A DNA stretch of 64,000 nt from SLHU01 sp009929975 (GCA_040776905.1 JAXGZQ010000002.1:186001-250000), one strand, 5' to 3'. Positions 50,847-59,884 are shown, numbered from the stretch's first letter. Notes: generated by a model not told the origin, from the sequence alone. Translations and numbers: made by a program.

Positions 50847-50880
50847 AGCTGTCTCCTTCATCTTTATGTTCAGTTGATGC

Positions 50881-51741
50881 TTACAGATTGCTGTCATCCC
50901 AGGTTTTCTCTGCCGGGGGCGGCGTCCAGGACGGTGCGTTGCGCCCTTCCGGCATGCCGGAGAGAATCAGGCCGCCGTCGACCCGGATCACTGAACCGGT
51001 GATATAGCCGGATTTGTCCGGATCGGACAGGAACAGGCAGGCCTGGGCGACATCACGTGGCGTGCCGACGCGGCCGAGCGGGATCTTTTCGCCGAACCGC
51101 TGATAGGCGGCCTGGCGCTCCGGGTCGTCACTGAAGCGGACCTGGGTCGCGCCCGGGGCCACACAGTTGACGCGAATGCCGTACGGCGCCAGGTCGAGCG
51201 CGAAAGATTCCGTCGCCCGGTTGAGCGCTGCCTTGATGCCGCCGTAGATGCCGTCCCCATGATAGGCCCGTGTGCCGCGGGTTGAGGTGATATTGATGAT
51301 GCTGCCCCGGATCCCGTGCTTGATCATGTGGCGTGACACGGTGCGCGTGCACATGACATAAGAGCGGAAGTTGAGGTTGACCAGCGTGTCGAACAGCTGA
51401 TCCTCCATCGCCGGCAGCTGGCTGACCAGCGTGACACCGGCATTATTGACCAGAACGTCGATATGGCCGAGCCGGCCGATCGCGGTTTCCGCCGTGGTCT
51501 CAGCGACGCCCGGCTGGTCCAGACTGGCCTGGATCAGATGGCAGCGCCGGCCGGTCGTCCGTTCAATCTCGGCGGCCAGCGCTTCGCCCTCATCTTTGGC
51601 GGTGGAGTAGGTGATCACCGTGTCATAGCCGTTTTCAGCCATCAGGCGGGCGATGCCGGCACCGATGCCGCGGCTGCCGCCGGTGATCAGCGCGGTTTTC
51701 ACTGTTGTTGTCGTTGTTTGCGTGTTGTTGGTCACGTGCAT
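50881..51741 (-). CDS. SDR-family oxidoreductase
   Basis: 286 residues, classical SDR: TGGSRGIGAGI (cofactor site), NNAGVT, catalytic YGGIK, and C-terminal IRVDGG. A helix-breaking Thr-rich start (NNTQTTTTT) precedes the fold. It may reduce a keto-acid sugar, for example fructuronate to mannonate, ahead of the ManD-like enzyme; this is inference from order. ATG 51741 is one base after the permease stop and uses AAAGGA inside the permease end. Confidence 0.85.
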   Translation of the reverse strand: MHVTNNTQTTTTTVKTALITGGSRGIGAGIARLMAENGYDTVITYSTAKDEGEALAAEIERTTGRRCHLIQASLDQPGVAETTAETAIGRLGHIDVLVNNAGVTLVSQLPAMEDQLFDTLVNLNFRSYVMCTRTVSRHMIKHGIRGSIINITSTRGTRAYHGDGIYGGIKAALNRATESFALDLAPYGIRVNCVAPGATQVRFSDDPERQAAYQRFGEKIPLGRVGTPRDVAQACLFLSDPDKSGYITGSVIRVDGGLILSGMPEGRNAPSWTPPPAEKTWDDSNL

Positions 51742-51742
51742 A

Positions 51743-52609
51743 TTATCCTTTCACACCGCCGGCCATCGTGCCGTCGACAATGTAGCGCTGGGCCGCGATA
51801 TAAACCGCGATCAGCGGAATCGCGACGATGAACAGCGCCGCCGCGAGCAGCGTCCAGTCATTCTGGTACTGACCGGAGAAGACGAACAGGCCGCGGACGA
51901 TGTTGTAGTTATTGGGGGAAGTCAGGTAAATCGTTGAGTTGACGATGTCATTCCAGACACCGATCATGCTGAGAATGCCCATCGAGGCGATCGCCGGCTT
52001 GGACAGCGGAATGACGCAGGTCAGCATATAGCGCATGTAGCCGCAGCCGTCGATCGAGGCCGCTTCATCCAGATCCATCGGCAGTGCTTTCATGTAGCCG
52101 GTGAAAAAGAAGACACTCGTTGCGTTGACCCCGGTCATGACCAGCATGTAGCCGATCTTCGTATTGTACAGCCCGATATTGAGGATGATCTGAAACAGCG
52201 GGATGAGCCCGGAGGGCAGAAAGAGACCGCAGAGAAACAGATAATACCAGAAACGGGAAAAGGGGACATACTTGCGGGAAATCGGGAACGCGATGAAGAT
52301 TGACAGCAGCAGCGACATCACGGTGCAGACCGAGGTGTAGAGCACGGAATTGAGAATGTAGCTGCCGAAGCTGGCCCGCTGCCAGGCCTTGATGTAGTTG
52401 CTGAAGGCCCAGGTGGTCGTCAGGCCGGTCGGGTTGCGCATGTAGTCCTGTGTATCCTTCAGTGACGTGTTCAGCGAGTAGAACAGCGGAAACAGGTAAA
52501 GGAACAGGAACACCGCGATAACGAGATAGGCGAAGATGCGAAACGGCGTGGAGACCAGAGCGTCGCGGGAGCGGACGGATGCACGCCGGTTGAGTTTTAA
52601 AGTAGCCAT
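51743..52609 (-). CDS. Sugar ABC transporter permease (MalG/UgpE type)
   Basis: 288 residues from ATG 52609 (AAGGA 6-7 bases upstream); the open frame continues upstream but that part is out-of-frame shadow of the other permease. Six helices and the inner-membrane-component loop EAASIDGCGYMRYMLTCVIPLSKPA (in parts; EAA motif). It forms the translocation path with the next permease. Start and upstream stop overlap by one base (TAATG). No ATPase gene is present in this operon, so a shared MsmX-type ATPase elsewhere is likely. Confidence 0.92.
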   Translation of the reverse strand: MATLKLNRRASVRSRDALVSTPFRIFAYLVIAVFLFLYLFPLFYSLNTSLKDTQDYMRNPTGLTTTWAFSNYIKAWQRASFGSYILNSVLYTSVCTVMSLLLSIFIAFPISRKYVPFSRFWYYLFLCGLFLPSGLIPLFQIILNIGLYNTKIGYMLVMTGVNATSVFFFTGYMKALPMDLDEAASIDGCGYMRYMLTCVIPLSKPAIASMGILSMIGVWNDIVNSTIYLTSPNNYNIVRGLFVFSGQYQNDWTLLAAALFIVAIPLIAVYIAAQRYIVDGTMAGGVKG

Positions 52610-53592
52610 TATCGATCCTTCTCCATTCTGCTCATGATCACCTGTGAGATGACCGTTACGAAAAAGACTGCCACGAACAGGACCATCGACTGCGCGGCCG
52701 CGTAGCCCTGGCGCAGTCCGCCGGCCGTTCCGCCGCTGGGCGTCGCGCCGCGTCCGCCGAAGGCCGTCGCGAAGACCATCATGCCCAGGGTTGAGGTGTT
52801 GAACTGTCCGGCCGTGATCGTCATGATCAGCTCGAAGGACTGCAGCGATCCGATGATCGCCAGCAGCGTGTTGACGGTCAGCGCCGGCCAGAGCAGCGGC
52901 AGGGTGATTTTCCAGAACGTCTTCCATTCACCGGCGCCATCGATATGCGCCGACTCATAGACATCATTGGGGATATTCTGCAGTCCGGCCAGGAAGATGA
53001 TCAGCGAATAGCCCATATGCATCCAGATCTGTGAGGCGATGACCGCCGGGAAGGCATAGGTGAAACTGCTGAGGATCGCCGGCGGATTGGCCATATTGAA
53101 AACATCTTTCATCAGAAGGAAGACCGGGCCGTTCGGGGTGGAAAAGACCAGTTTCCAGATGGTAGCAACCACGGTGACGCCTAAAATGACCGGCAGGAAG
53201 AAAACTGCCCGGTAGCCATTGCGCAGGCGGATGAATTTACGATTGAGCAGGATCGCCATGAACAGGGCGATGCTGTTCTGGATAATGGTGACCGTGAGGG
53301 AATAGGTCACGGTCCGGCTCAGGGAGGCTTTGAGGTCGCGCACATTCTGCAGGATGAAAAACTCGCGGTAGTTATCCCAGCCGATGAAGTCCCAGGACGC
53401 GCCCGGGATGCCGGTGATGTCCGTAAACGACAGGACGCCGGTGGCGGCGGAGGGGATCAGGCGGAAAATCAGATAATGCAGAATTCCGGGGAGCATGCAC
53501 AAAATGACCGCCAGGACGGAAAAGGTCTGGTACGACTTTCTTTTTCCGGGCAGCAGATGGCGTCGACCTGTTGTGCTGACTCTTAAGTCCAT
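52609..53592 (-). CDS. Sugar ABC transporter permease (MalF/UgpA type)
   Basis: 327 residues from ATG 53592, with GAGGAG 7-8 bases upstream. Basic N-terminus, six helices, and the EAA-type loop ESAHIDGAGEWKTFWKITLPLLWP (in parts). It pairs with the MalG-type permease. A long hairpin (53623-53656) lies between it and the binding-protein gene. Confidence 0.92.
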   Translation of the reverse strand: MDLRVSTTGRRHLLPGKRKSYQTFSVLAVILCMLPGILHYLIFRLIPSAATGVLSFTDITGIPGASWDFIGWDNYREFFILQNVRDLKASLSRTVTYSLTVTIIQNSIALFMAILLNRKFIRLRNGYRAVFFLPVILGVTVVATIWKLVFSTPNGPVFLLMKDVFNMANPPAILSSFTYAFPAVIASQIWMHMGYSLIIFLAGLQNIPNDVYESAHIDGAGEWKTFWKITLPLLWPALTVNTLLAIIGSLQSFELIMTITAGQFNTSTLGMMVFATAFGGRGATPSGGTAGGLRQGYAAAQSMVLFVAVFFVTVISQVIMSRMEKDR

Positions 53593-53622
53593 AAAGGTTC
53601 TCCTCGTCTCATATAAGAAAGG

Positions 53623-53656
53623 GTTGTCTGGCGACCCGCGCGGATCGCCAGACAAC
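53623..53656 (-). other. Intercistronic hairpin between binding-protein and permease genes
   Basis: A perfect 12-bp stem (GTTGTCTGGCGA/TCGCCAGACAAC) with a 10-base GC-rich loop; downstream on the minus strand the run is only CCTTTCTTATA. It is likely to cause partial termination or protect the upstream message, so that the binding protein is made in excess over the permeases. Confidence 0.75.
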
Positions 53657-53686
53657 AGCGCTTTCAATCAAACAGACAGGTGTCGG

Positions 53687-55063
53687 TCAGTCCAGTGAAG
53701 CGATCGCGTCGCGGGCGGTCTGGAAATCCGCTTCCGCCAGCTCGGCATATTCTTCAATGGTCAGAGGGCCGCCAAGGGTTTTCAGGTAGAAGAAGCTGAA
53801 TCCGTTGGATCCGCCGTACTCGCCGACGCCCTTGGGCGCGTAGAGCAGGTGTTCAGCGTTGACGACCGGTTTCTGCAGGCCTTCGATGATGCTGTTGAGG
53901 AACACGTCGTCAAGCGTGATGTCGTCCTGCGTCGGGGTGAAGCCGCCGACCGCGTTGAGGAAGTCGGTGTAGACGTCTTTGCGGCTGAAGTACTCGAGGA
54001 ACGCCAGGGCGCCTTCGGTGTTGCCGGAATTGGCGTTGACGGAGAAGGACAGGTCATATTTGATGGCGAACTGGGGAATCAGGCCGTCGGACCGCTTGGT
54101 CGGACCGGGCAGCGCGAAATAGCCATATTCGAAATCCGGTTCCGCGGCGTCGATGGTCGGTGCCTGCCAGGCGCCGTCCGCCAGCATCGCGATGGTGCCT
54201 GACGCGAAACGTCCGGGGACATCCGCATAGGAGACACCGGTGATACCGGGTTCGAGGAAGGACGCGAACTGGTCCATCGCCTGATAAACGGCGGTCACTT
54301 CCGCGTCCGTGTGCTTGAGATCGCCGAGGAAGAGCGCTTTGCCCATTTCCTTGACATCGTCGCCGTAGAACGCGCTCCAGATGCCGTTGGCGAACATGTT
54401 CAGCGGCCACTGGTCGGCGGCACCGGTCGTGATGACGCCATAGGTGCCGTCATCTTTGATCGCCTGGCACAGCGCGACGAAATCATCCCAGGTTTCCGGA
54501 ACTTCGAGTCCGAGATCACTGAAAATCGTCTTGTTGTAGAACAGGCCGTTGTACGCGACGGTACCGGCTGCCATGGTGTAATCTTTGCCGTTGTAGCGGT
54601 TGGCTTCTTTGGAGGCCGAGGTGAAGCGGTCCATGAATTCTTCGCCGCTCAGGTCAACCAGCAGGTTTTCTTCGATGTACTGCTGCCAGGCCGGCATGTC
54701 CATGGAGGCTTCGTTCCAGTCTTCCTGCGGTTTCGAGAACTGCTGGAACGAAATGACATCAACATCTTTCGCGGTGGTCCGGGTCTGGCGGACCTGATCG
54801 TGCTCCGCGGACGGAACATCGGTCACTTCCAGCGCGAAGGCCGGATATGCGGTATTGAAGTCATCCGCGATGTCTTTGAGAAAATTGACCGTCGGTGCGT
54901 TGGACCAGGTCAGCAGCTTGATCGTCGCGACTTTGCCGTTGTCATTGCCGCCGGCCGGATCCGATCCTTCAGGATCGCCGCCGTTGTCGGCGCAGCCCGC
55001 GATCGCGAACAGCATGGCCATGGCCAGGACGAGAGACAGATACTTGAGTAAGTTTCTCTTCAT
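53687..55063 (-). CDS. Sugar ABC transporter substrate-binding lipoprotein
   Basis: 458 residues from ATG 55063 (AGGAGG 7 bases upstream). Signal peptide with lipobox AIAGC (Cys about 24), a linker of Asp/Gly/Asn, then a family 1 solute-binding fold (TIKLLTWSNAPTVNFLKDIADDFN in parts, FASGTIAMLADGAW, EGALAFLEYFS). It captures an oligosaccharide outside the membrane. It is the first gene of a six-gene minus-strand operon and faces the YesN-type regulator gene. Confidence 0.92.
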   Translation of the reverse strand: MKRNLLKYLSLVLAMAMLFAIAGCADNGGDPEGSDPAGGNDNGKVATIKLLTWSNAPTVNFLKDIADDFNTAYPAFALEVTDVPSAEHDQVRQTRTTAKDVDVISFQQFSKPQEDWNEASMDMPAWQQYIEENLLVDLSGEEFMDRFTSASKEANRYNGKDYTMAAGTVAYNGLFYNKTIFSDLGLEVPETWDDFVALCQAIKDDGTYGVITTGAADQWPLNMFANGIWSAFYGDDVKEMGKALFLGDLKHTDAEVTAVYQAMDQFASFLEPGITGVSYADVPGRFASGTIAMLADGAWQAPTIDAAEPDFEYGYFALPGPTKRSDGLIPQFAIKYDLSFSVNANSGNTEGALAFLEYFSRKDVYTDFLNAVGGFTPTQDDITLDDVFLNSIIEGLQKPVVNAEHLLYAPKGVGEYGGSNGFSFFYLKTLGGPLTIEEYAELAEADFQTARDAIASLD

Positions 55064-55143
55064 GTTTTTTCCTCCTGTTTTTATCATGAATCATCTCATG
55101 TAGCTTTATTTTAGCTGGAGTGTTGTGCAGACTGCCGTCAGAA

Positions 55144-55180
55144 TCCAGTCAGTAACTCTGGAATTACAGCACATTGTCAG
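55144..55180. repeat. Promoter direct repeat, proximal copy
   Basis: Begins TCCAGTCAGTAACT and ends ATTGTCAG. It matches the copy at 55227 in TCCAGTCA, AA, GAATT, AG and the final GTCAG. Its near edge is about 30 bases from the -10 box, i.e. next to the -35 region. Confidence 0.7.
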
Positions 55181-55226
55181 GCGCGCGGCGGGCTGATGCC
55201 GGCGAAAAAGGGGAAAACTATCAAAA

Positions 55227-55264
55227 TCCAGTCACGAAGTGTTGAATTGTAGTGAAATCGTCAG
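55227..55264. repeat. Promoter direct repeat, distal copy
   Basis: Begins TCCAGTCACGAAGT and ends ATCGTCAG, 83 bases (about eight helical turns) from the proximal copy. Candidate binding site of the AraC-type response regulator. Confidence 0.7.
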
Positions 55265-55420
55265 TATTCTTGCTGAAAAACAGGAATTGATATAGCATGA
55301 TGACTAAATGATTCGTATACACTGACTGAAATCCACGACTGATCATACCATGCGCTGGTGGCTTTCAACAGGTTGAGCGCCGTGTTATGATCAATCCGAT
55401 AACCGATGGAGGACAGACGA

Positions 55421-57013
55421 TTGTATAAGGTACTTCTGGTCGATGATGAACAGCAGACCCGTGAGGGGATCGCCGCGATGGTCAACTGGGCGGAGTGCGG
55501 CTTTGAGCTGTGCGGTCAGGCATCCGGAGGGATTGAAGCGATCGAGCTGGCCGGCCGGAGCAGCCCGGATGTGGTGCTGACCGATATCCGGATGCCATTC
55601 ATGAGCGGGCTCGAGATGATCACCCGGCTGCAGGAAATGCATCCGGCCATTCAGTATATTGTGTTTAGCGGCCACGATGATTTTTCCTATGTCAAACAGG
55701 CCCTGCAGCGCCAGGTGCTCGACTATCTGCTCAAGCCCCTGTCAGCGGAGATGATCAGCCTGGCCATGGTCCGGGCACGCCAGGCCCTTGACGAGAAGGC
55801 CAGGCAGCGGACCAGCCTCGACTATCTGCGCAAGGCCGCCCGGGAGAGCGAGAACAAGCGTGTCCAGATCGCGCTGGCGGAATGCCTCAATGGCTATCAG
55901 TTCAGCGCCGGTTCGCTGCTGTCCTCCAGCCATCATGAGCAGACGGATCTTCATCTGCCGGTCTTTATCGCGTCCCTGCTGATCGAACGGTCACAGGACA
56001 ACCTCGACATCCTCCAGGCCCGCTATGATAACAATCCCAGCCTGCTGCGGATCGCGGTCGGCAATATCATGAATGATTTTCTGCTCACCCTGCCGTATCC
56101 GGTGCCGTCGCTGCTGCATCGTGACGCGTATGTCCTATTTCTGCCGCCGCCGCAGGAGGCCGCCTACAAAATCTGCCTCGACCTGATCCAGTTGCTGCAG
56201 GACTATATCGGGATCTCCGGCGATATCGGCCTGGCCGGACCGGCGGCGCAGATGGCCGATATCAGCGACTGCTACCAGTCTTCGCTGGTCGCTTTGGACC
56301 GGCGGCATATCCATCCGCAGCATAATGTCTATGTGTCGGAAAACCGGTCGGGAACAGCCGCCGCGTTTGCCGCAGATCAGCAGCTCGCGCAGCAACTACT
56401 GTCGCATGTACGAACCGGCTGCGGCGAGCCGGTTGACGATCTGCTGCAGGCGATCAGGGTCGACGTGATCCACCGCAGCCAGACCGTGGCACAGCGCCAG
56501 ATCATCATGGCCGGCCTGTTCGCCCAGATGATCCATACCGCGACCCAGCTCGGCCTTGACCTGCCGTCTGATCTGCTGGCCACCAGCGACTCCAGTCTGC
56601 TCGATGCCGATATCGATGACAATTTCAGCCATCTCAGGCGCCTGGCCCTGGCCATCTGCCGCCATGTGCAGGATCAGAACGAGACCACGGTCAACAACGA
56701 CATGGTTCACGACATGATCCGCTACATTGAGACCCATCACACAGATCCGGAGCTCTCGCTCGACCATCTCTGCTCCGCCTTCCACGCCAGCCAGACCCAT
56801 GTGTCGATGCTGTTTCGTAAATACGCCGGCACCACCTTCCTGCAAAGCCTGCTTGACGTGCGCATCCGCCAGGCGAAAACCCTGCTGCAGGACACCGACC
56901 TGAAAATCTATCAGATCGCGGAACAGACCGGTTTCAGTGATGCCAGCTATTTCAGCTACTGTTTCCGCCAGCGCTGCGGCATCACCCCGCGCGAATTCCG
57001 CGCCGCGCTGTGA
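55421..57013 (+). CDS. AraC-type response regulator (YesN family)
   Basis: 530 residues. Receiver domain (1-120) with Asp8-Asp9, phospho-acceptor Asp55 in VVLTDIRMP and the conserved Lys in LLKPLS; a long middle region; and a C-terminal AraC double HTH (about 430-530: LSLDHLCSAFHASQTHVSMLFRKYAG and YQIAEQTGFSDASYFSYCFRQ, in parts). TTG 55421 is preferred because GGAGGA is 7 bases upstream and the product then begins MYKVLLVDDE, as is normal for the family; ATG 55406 overlaps the ribosome site. It probably activates the divergent sugar operon. Confidence 0.9.
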   Translation: MYKVLLVDDEQQTREGIAAMVNWAECGFELCGQASGGIEAIELAGRSSPDVVLTDIRMPFMSGLEMITRLQEMHPAIQYIVFSGHDDFSYVKQALQRQVLDYLLKPLSAEMISLAMVRARQALDEKARQRTSLDYLRKAARESENKRVQIALAECLNGYQFSAGSLLSSSHHEQTDLHLPVFIASLLIERSQDNLDILQARYDNNPSLLRIAVGNIMNDFLLTLPYPVPSLLHRDAYVLFLPPPQEAAYKICLDLIQLLQDYIGISGDIGLAGPAAQMADISDCYQSSLVALDRRHIHPQHNVYVSENRSGTAAAFAADQQLAQQLLSHVRTGCGEPVDDLLQAIRVDVIHRSQTVAQRQIIMAGLFAQMIHTATQLGLDLPSDLLATSDSSLLDADIDDNFSHLRRLALAICRHVQDQNETTVNNDMVHDMIRYIETHHTDPELSLDHLCSAFHASQTHVSMLFRKYAGTTFLQSLLDVRIRQAKTLLQDTDLKIYQIAEQTGFSDASYFSYCFRQRCGITPREFRAAL

Positions 57014-57020
57014 GGTGAGC

Positions 57021-58784
57021 ATGCGTCTTCTCAGGAAACTGTCCGTCAAGACCGCCGTCATTCTGACCGTTGTGTCCCTAATTCTCGGGACCGCTTTTTT
57101 CCTGACCCGGGTGCTGTACCGCAGCGCGAGCGATATGCTGCGCCAGCTGAGCATGAGCCGACTGGTCGACCAGCAGATCAAGGCGCGCGATGAACTGCAG
57201 ACGGAGCTGAGCAAGGTCAATGAGACGATGGAATACCTGAGCCGTGTTCTGCAGGCTGCCGATACGCTGGACGCGTCTGCGTTCACGGATCTCTCGCAGA
57301 TCGCGCTGGATCTGAGCGACGCTGTTCACGCGGTCCTGCTCGTCAATCCGGATGGCGGGATCCGCTATGCCAGCCACACGAAGGGGCTCCGACCCGACGC
57401 CAGTCTGGCCGGCACCGACTGGTTCGTGCCGTTGATCGCGGACCAGAGCCAGCCGATCCGGGTTTCGCCGCAGCATGTCGCGGTATATGACAGCGGAACC
57501 CGGCAATGGGTGTTGACCTTCTGCCGCAATGTGTCTTATGTCTCCGACGGCCAGTTCAACAGCGGCTATCTCCTGATTGATCTCAAAATGGACCTGATCG
57601 AAACCATCTGCACCGGTGCCGAACTGGGTGAGGACGGCTATCTCTATCTGGTCGACGATCAAAACAACCTGGTCTGGCATCCGGATCAGCCGCTGGTCTA
57701 TCACCAGATCATGACCGAAGCGATGCTGCTGGAGCGCGACACTCAGAGGACCAGCCAGAGTGGACTGCTACTGGCCCAGTACATCCCGGCTGCGGCCATG
57801 CAGCTGCACATGATGGTCAGTGACCGTGATATCGCGATCTACGCGCGCCAGTTCAGCGCGAGCATTATCAGTGTTGTCATCCTGGTGATCATCGCCGCCG
57901 TTTTGATTACGATGCTGTTCAGCTGGATCCTGCTGCGGCCGCTCGATCGCCTGCAGCGGACCATGCATCGGGTTGAAACACACGGCGTGACCCCCGATGT
58001 CCTACTGCCGGAAACCGGGCTGAAAGAGTATGCCGGCCTGTCACACTCATTCAATACCATGGTCAACCAGATCCGTGTCCTGATCGAGAACGCCGGGATC
58101 CGGGAAAAGAACCTGCGCGATCTCGAACTGAGGACTCTGCATGAGCAGATCAACCCGCATTTTCTTTACAATACGCTGGATTCGATTATCCGGATGCAGG
58201 AGATGGACCGGAAGCAGGACGTGATCCGGATGACCGAATCGCTGGCCCGGCTGATGCGCCTGTCGACCCAGTATGACAGCCCCTATTTTACGATCGACCA
58301 GGAAATCAATCATGTGGAAAGTTATCTGGCGATTCAGGCCCTGCGCTATCAGGACCATTTTACCTATCAGATCGCGTGCGACCCCGATCTGCGCAGCTGT
58401 CTCTGCCCGAAAATCATGCTCCAGCCGCTGGTCGAAAACGCGATCAAGCACGGCTTTTCCGATATGGATGACGGGCAGCTTCACCTGACGGTATCCGATC
58501 AGGACGGCCAGCTGTGTCTTCAGGTCCGGGATAATGGCTGGGGGATTGAACCGAAAAAACTGCAGCGGCTGCAGCAGGCCATCGCCTTTGAGGCCCGCGA
58601 TCTGCAGCCGGTCGACGAAGCGGACGATCCCCGGGAGAGATCGGCCGGCATCGGCTTGATTAATGTCAATCAGCGAATTAAGTTGCTCTATGGTGATCCG
58701 TATGGGCTGACGATTGAAAGCGAGGTGGAAGTGTACACATGCGTATCCATATACCTGCCAAAGCACTCATCAGCCTCGTCCTGA
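57021..58784 (+). CDS. Sensor histidine kinase (YesM family)
   Basis: 587 residues from ATG 57021 (GAGGTGAG upstream, 7 bases after the regulator stop). Helix about 12-30, an extracellular Cache-like sensor (about 35-285), second helix about 290-315, HAMP (LLRPLDRLQRTM), then the YesM-type His kinase region with phospho-His380 in HEQINPHFLYNTLDSI and an ATPase domain (LVENAIKHGF, VRDNGWGIEP, GIGLINVNQRIKLLYG). It senses an outside sugar signal, perhaps through the lipoprotein encoded next, and phosphorylates the YesN-type regulator. Confidence 0.92.
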   Translation: MRLLRKLSVKTAVILTVVSLILGTAFFLTRVLYRSASDMLRQLSMSRLVDQQIKARDELQTELSKVNETMEYLSRVLQAADTLDASAFTDLSQIALDLSDAVHAVLLVNPDGGIRYASHTKGLRPDASLAGTDWFVPLIADQSQPIRVSPQHVAVYDSGTRQWVLTFCRNVSYVSDGQFNSGYLLIDLKMDLIETICTGAELGEDGYLYLVDDQNNLVWHPDQPLVYHQIMTEAMLLERDTQRTSQSGLLLAQYIPAAAMQLHMMVSDRDIAIYARQFSASIISVVILVIIAAVLITMLFSWILLRPLDRLQRTMHRVETHGVTPDVLLPETGLKEYAGLSHSFNTMVNQIRVLIENAGIREKNLRDLELRTLHEQINPHFLYNTLDSIIRMQEMDRKQDVIRMTESLARLMRLSTQYDSPYFTIDQEINHVESYLAIQALRYQDHFTYQIACDPDLRSCLCPKIMLQPLVENAIKHGFSDMDDGQLHLTVSDQDGQLCLQVRDNGWGIEPKKLQRLQQAIAFEARDLQPVDEADDPRERSAGIGLINVNQRIKLLYGDPYGLTIESEVEVYTCVSIYLPKHSSASS

Positions 58785-59716
58785 CAGGCTTGATCCTGCT
58801 CCTGCCCGGCTGTGCACGCGGCGAAAGCGAAAACACGGGCCAAATCGCCCTGATTATCGATCAGACGGCGATCTGTGAACGCGATAATATTATACGCGGG
58901 GCCCAGGCTGCCGCGAGCGAAAAAGACCTGTCCCTGGCGATTTATCCCGTAGAAGAAGCGAAGACGGGCGCGGTTGAAGCGGCCATTCAGAGCGCGGTCG
59001 ACGCGCAGGCCCACTTTCTCCTGCTCGCGCTATCGGAAAAGTACGCGCTGGATCTTGACCGGTATGAGCTCCCCTATATCACGATCGGGACCGACTTCCC
59101 GTCGGAGGCGCAGGTGCTGCATATCGACAGTAACGATGTGACCGTCGGCGATTCGATCGCCAAACAGGTGGTGCGGGAACTCGGCTTGCAGAAGACGGTG
59201 ATCTTGATCGCCGGGACAGAGACCTATGGACCGGATGAACGGCTCGAATCCGGGCTTCGTCTCGGTCTGGGCTATGCCGGCTACACTTTTGCCGACCGGC
59301 TAGTGGCCGATTCGTCATTGCCGCTCAATCTGTATCGTTCACTATCGCAAAATGAAGCGGTGCAGAGCGTCGTCTGTCTGACCGCCGAATCAACCGTGAT
59401 CGCCGCCCGGCTCCTCAATGGGCAGGACCTCGATCAGATTGTGCTGGTCGGTACCGGGCTTGACCATGAAACCATTGACTGGCTCGACCTCGGCATTATC
59501 GATGGGCTGGTCCTGTATAACACCTACAGCCAGGGTTATTACGCCGCGCTGTACGGCGGCATGTCGATCAGCGGGGCCGATCAGATTCCTTCGCGCAAGA
59601 CGGCCGCGACGTATGTTGTCAATTCCGAGACGATCCTGACGAAGCAAATTGAGTCGTATGTGTTTTCCACGATCAATTTGTGTCAGAGCGCGGTGGAGGG
59701 CGGCGCGGCGCGTTGA
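58739..59716 (+). CDS. Periplasmic-binding-protein-like sugar lipoprotein linked to the sensor kinase
   Basis: 325 residues with a lipoprotein signal (LVLTGLILLLPGC, Cys25) and an RbsB/LacI-like type I binding fold (ALIIDQTAICERDNIIRGAQAAASE in parts, DSNDVTVGDSIAKQVV, IDGLVLYNTYSQGYYA). It overlaps the kinase gene by 46 bases, a strong sign of co-expression. Such proteins can present a bound sugar to YesM-type sensors. No transporter permease of this class is nearby, so a sensing role fits better than uptake. The C-terminal end has Cys. Confidence 0.85.
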   Translation: MRIHIPAKALISLVLTGLILLLPGCARGESENTGQIALIIDQTAICERDNIIRGAQAAASEKDLSLAIYPVEEAKTGAVEAAIQSAVDAQAHFLLLALSEKYALDLDRYELPYITIGTDFPSEAQVLHIDSNDVTVGDSIAKQVVRELGLQKTVILIAGTETYGPDERLESGLRLGLGYAGYTFADRLVADSSLPLNLYRSLSQNEAVQSVVCLTAESTVIAARLLNGQDLDQIVLVGTGLDHETIDWLDLGIIDGLVLYNTYSQGYYAALYGGMSISGADQIPSRKTAATYVVNSETILTKQIESYVFSTINLCQSAVEGGAAR

Positions 59717-59838
59717 GGGACGGGGAGATGGCGCAGATGCGTGGATGACGTGGGGTGCGTGGGGTGAAAACAGCAGCGGTCGGGTGCCGATGGGATCACT
59801 TGATCTGAGAAAAACAACAAAATATGGTGTTTTCCTTA
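59717..59838. other. G-rich spacer after the sensory lipoprotein gene
   Basis: Contains GGG/GGGG tracts (59717-59719, 59722-59725, 59752-59755, 59761-59764) and the words GGAGATGGCGC and GACGTGGGG, which recur after nrdD. No gene and no clear terminator. Confidence 0.5.
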
Positions 59839-59867
59839 TTGACAGATACAACGGATAGTATTAGCAT
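59839..59867 (+). promoter_or_regulatory. Promoter of the nrdG-nrdD transcript
   Basis: Perfect TTGACA (59839-59844), 17 bases, TAGCAT (59862-59867). Transcription would start near 59874, just ahead of the riboswitch. Confidence 0.7.
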
Positions 59868-59884
59868 TCAATATAACAACTCAA

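Larger units (their letters stand above)
55088..55420. promoter_or_regulatory. Divergent promoter region of the sugar operon and its two-component system
   Basis: About 330 bases without a gene. For the minus strand a -10 box TAAAAT lies at 55113-55108; no good -35 box is seen, as expected for an activator-dependent promoter. Upstream lie two copies of a 37-38 base repeat (55144 and 55227). For the plus strand the ribosome site GGAGGA at 55408-55413 precedes a TTG start. Confidence 0.6.

Noticed and set aside
52610..52927. N-terminal extension of the MalG-type permease
   Set aside because: The extra 106 codons are an out-of-frame reading of the MalF-type gene; ATG 52609 has a good ribosome site and overlaps the previous stop as usual in such operons.
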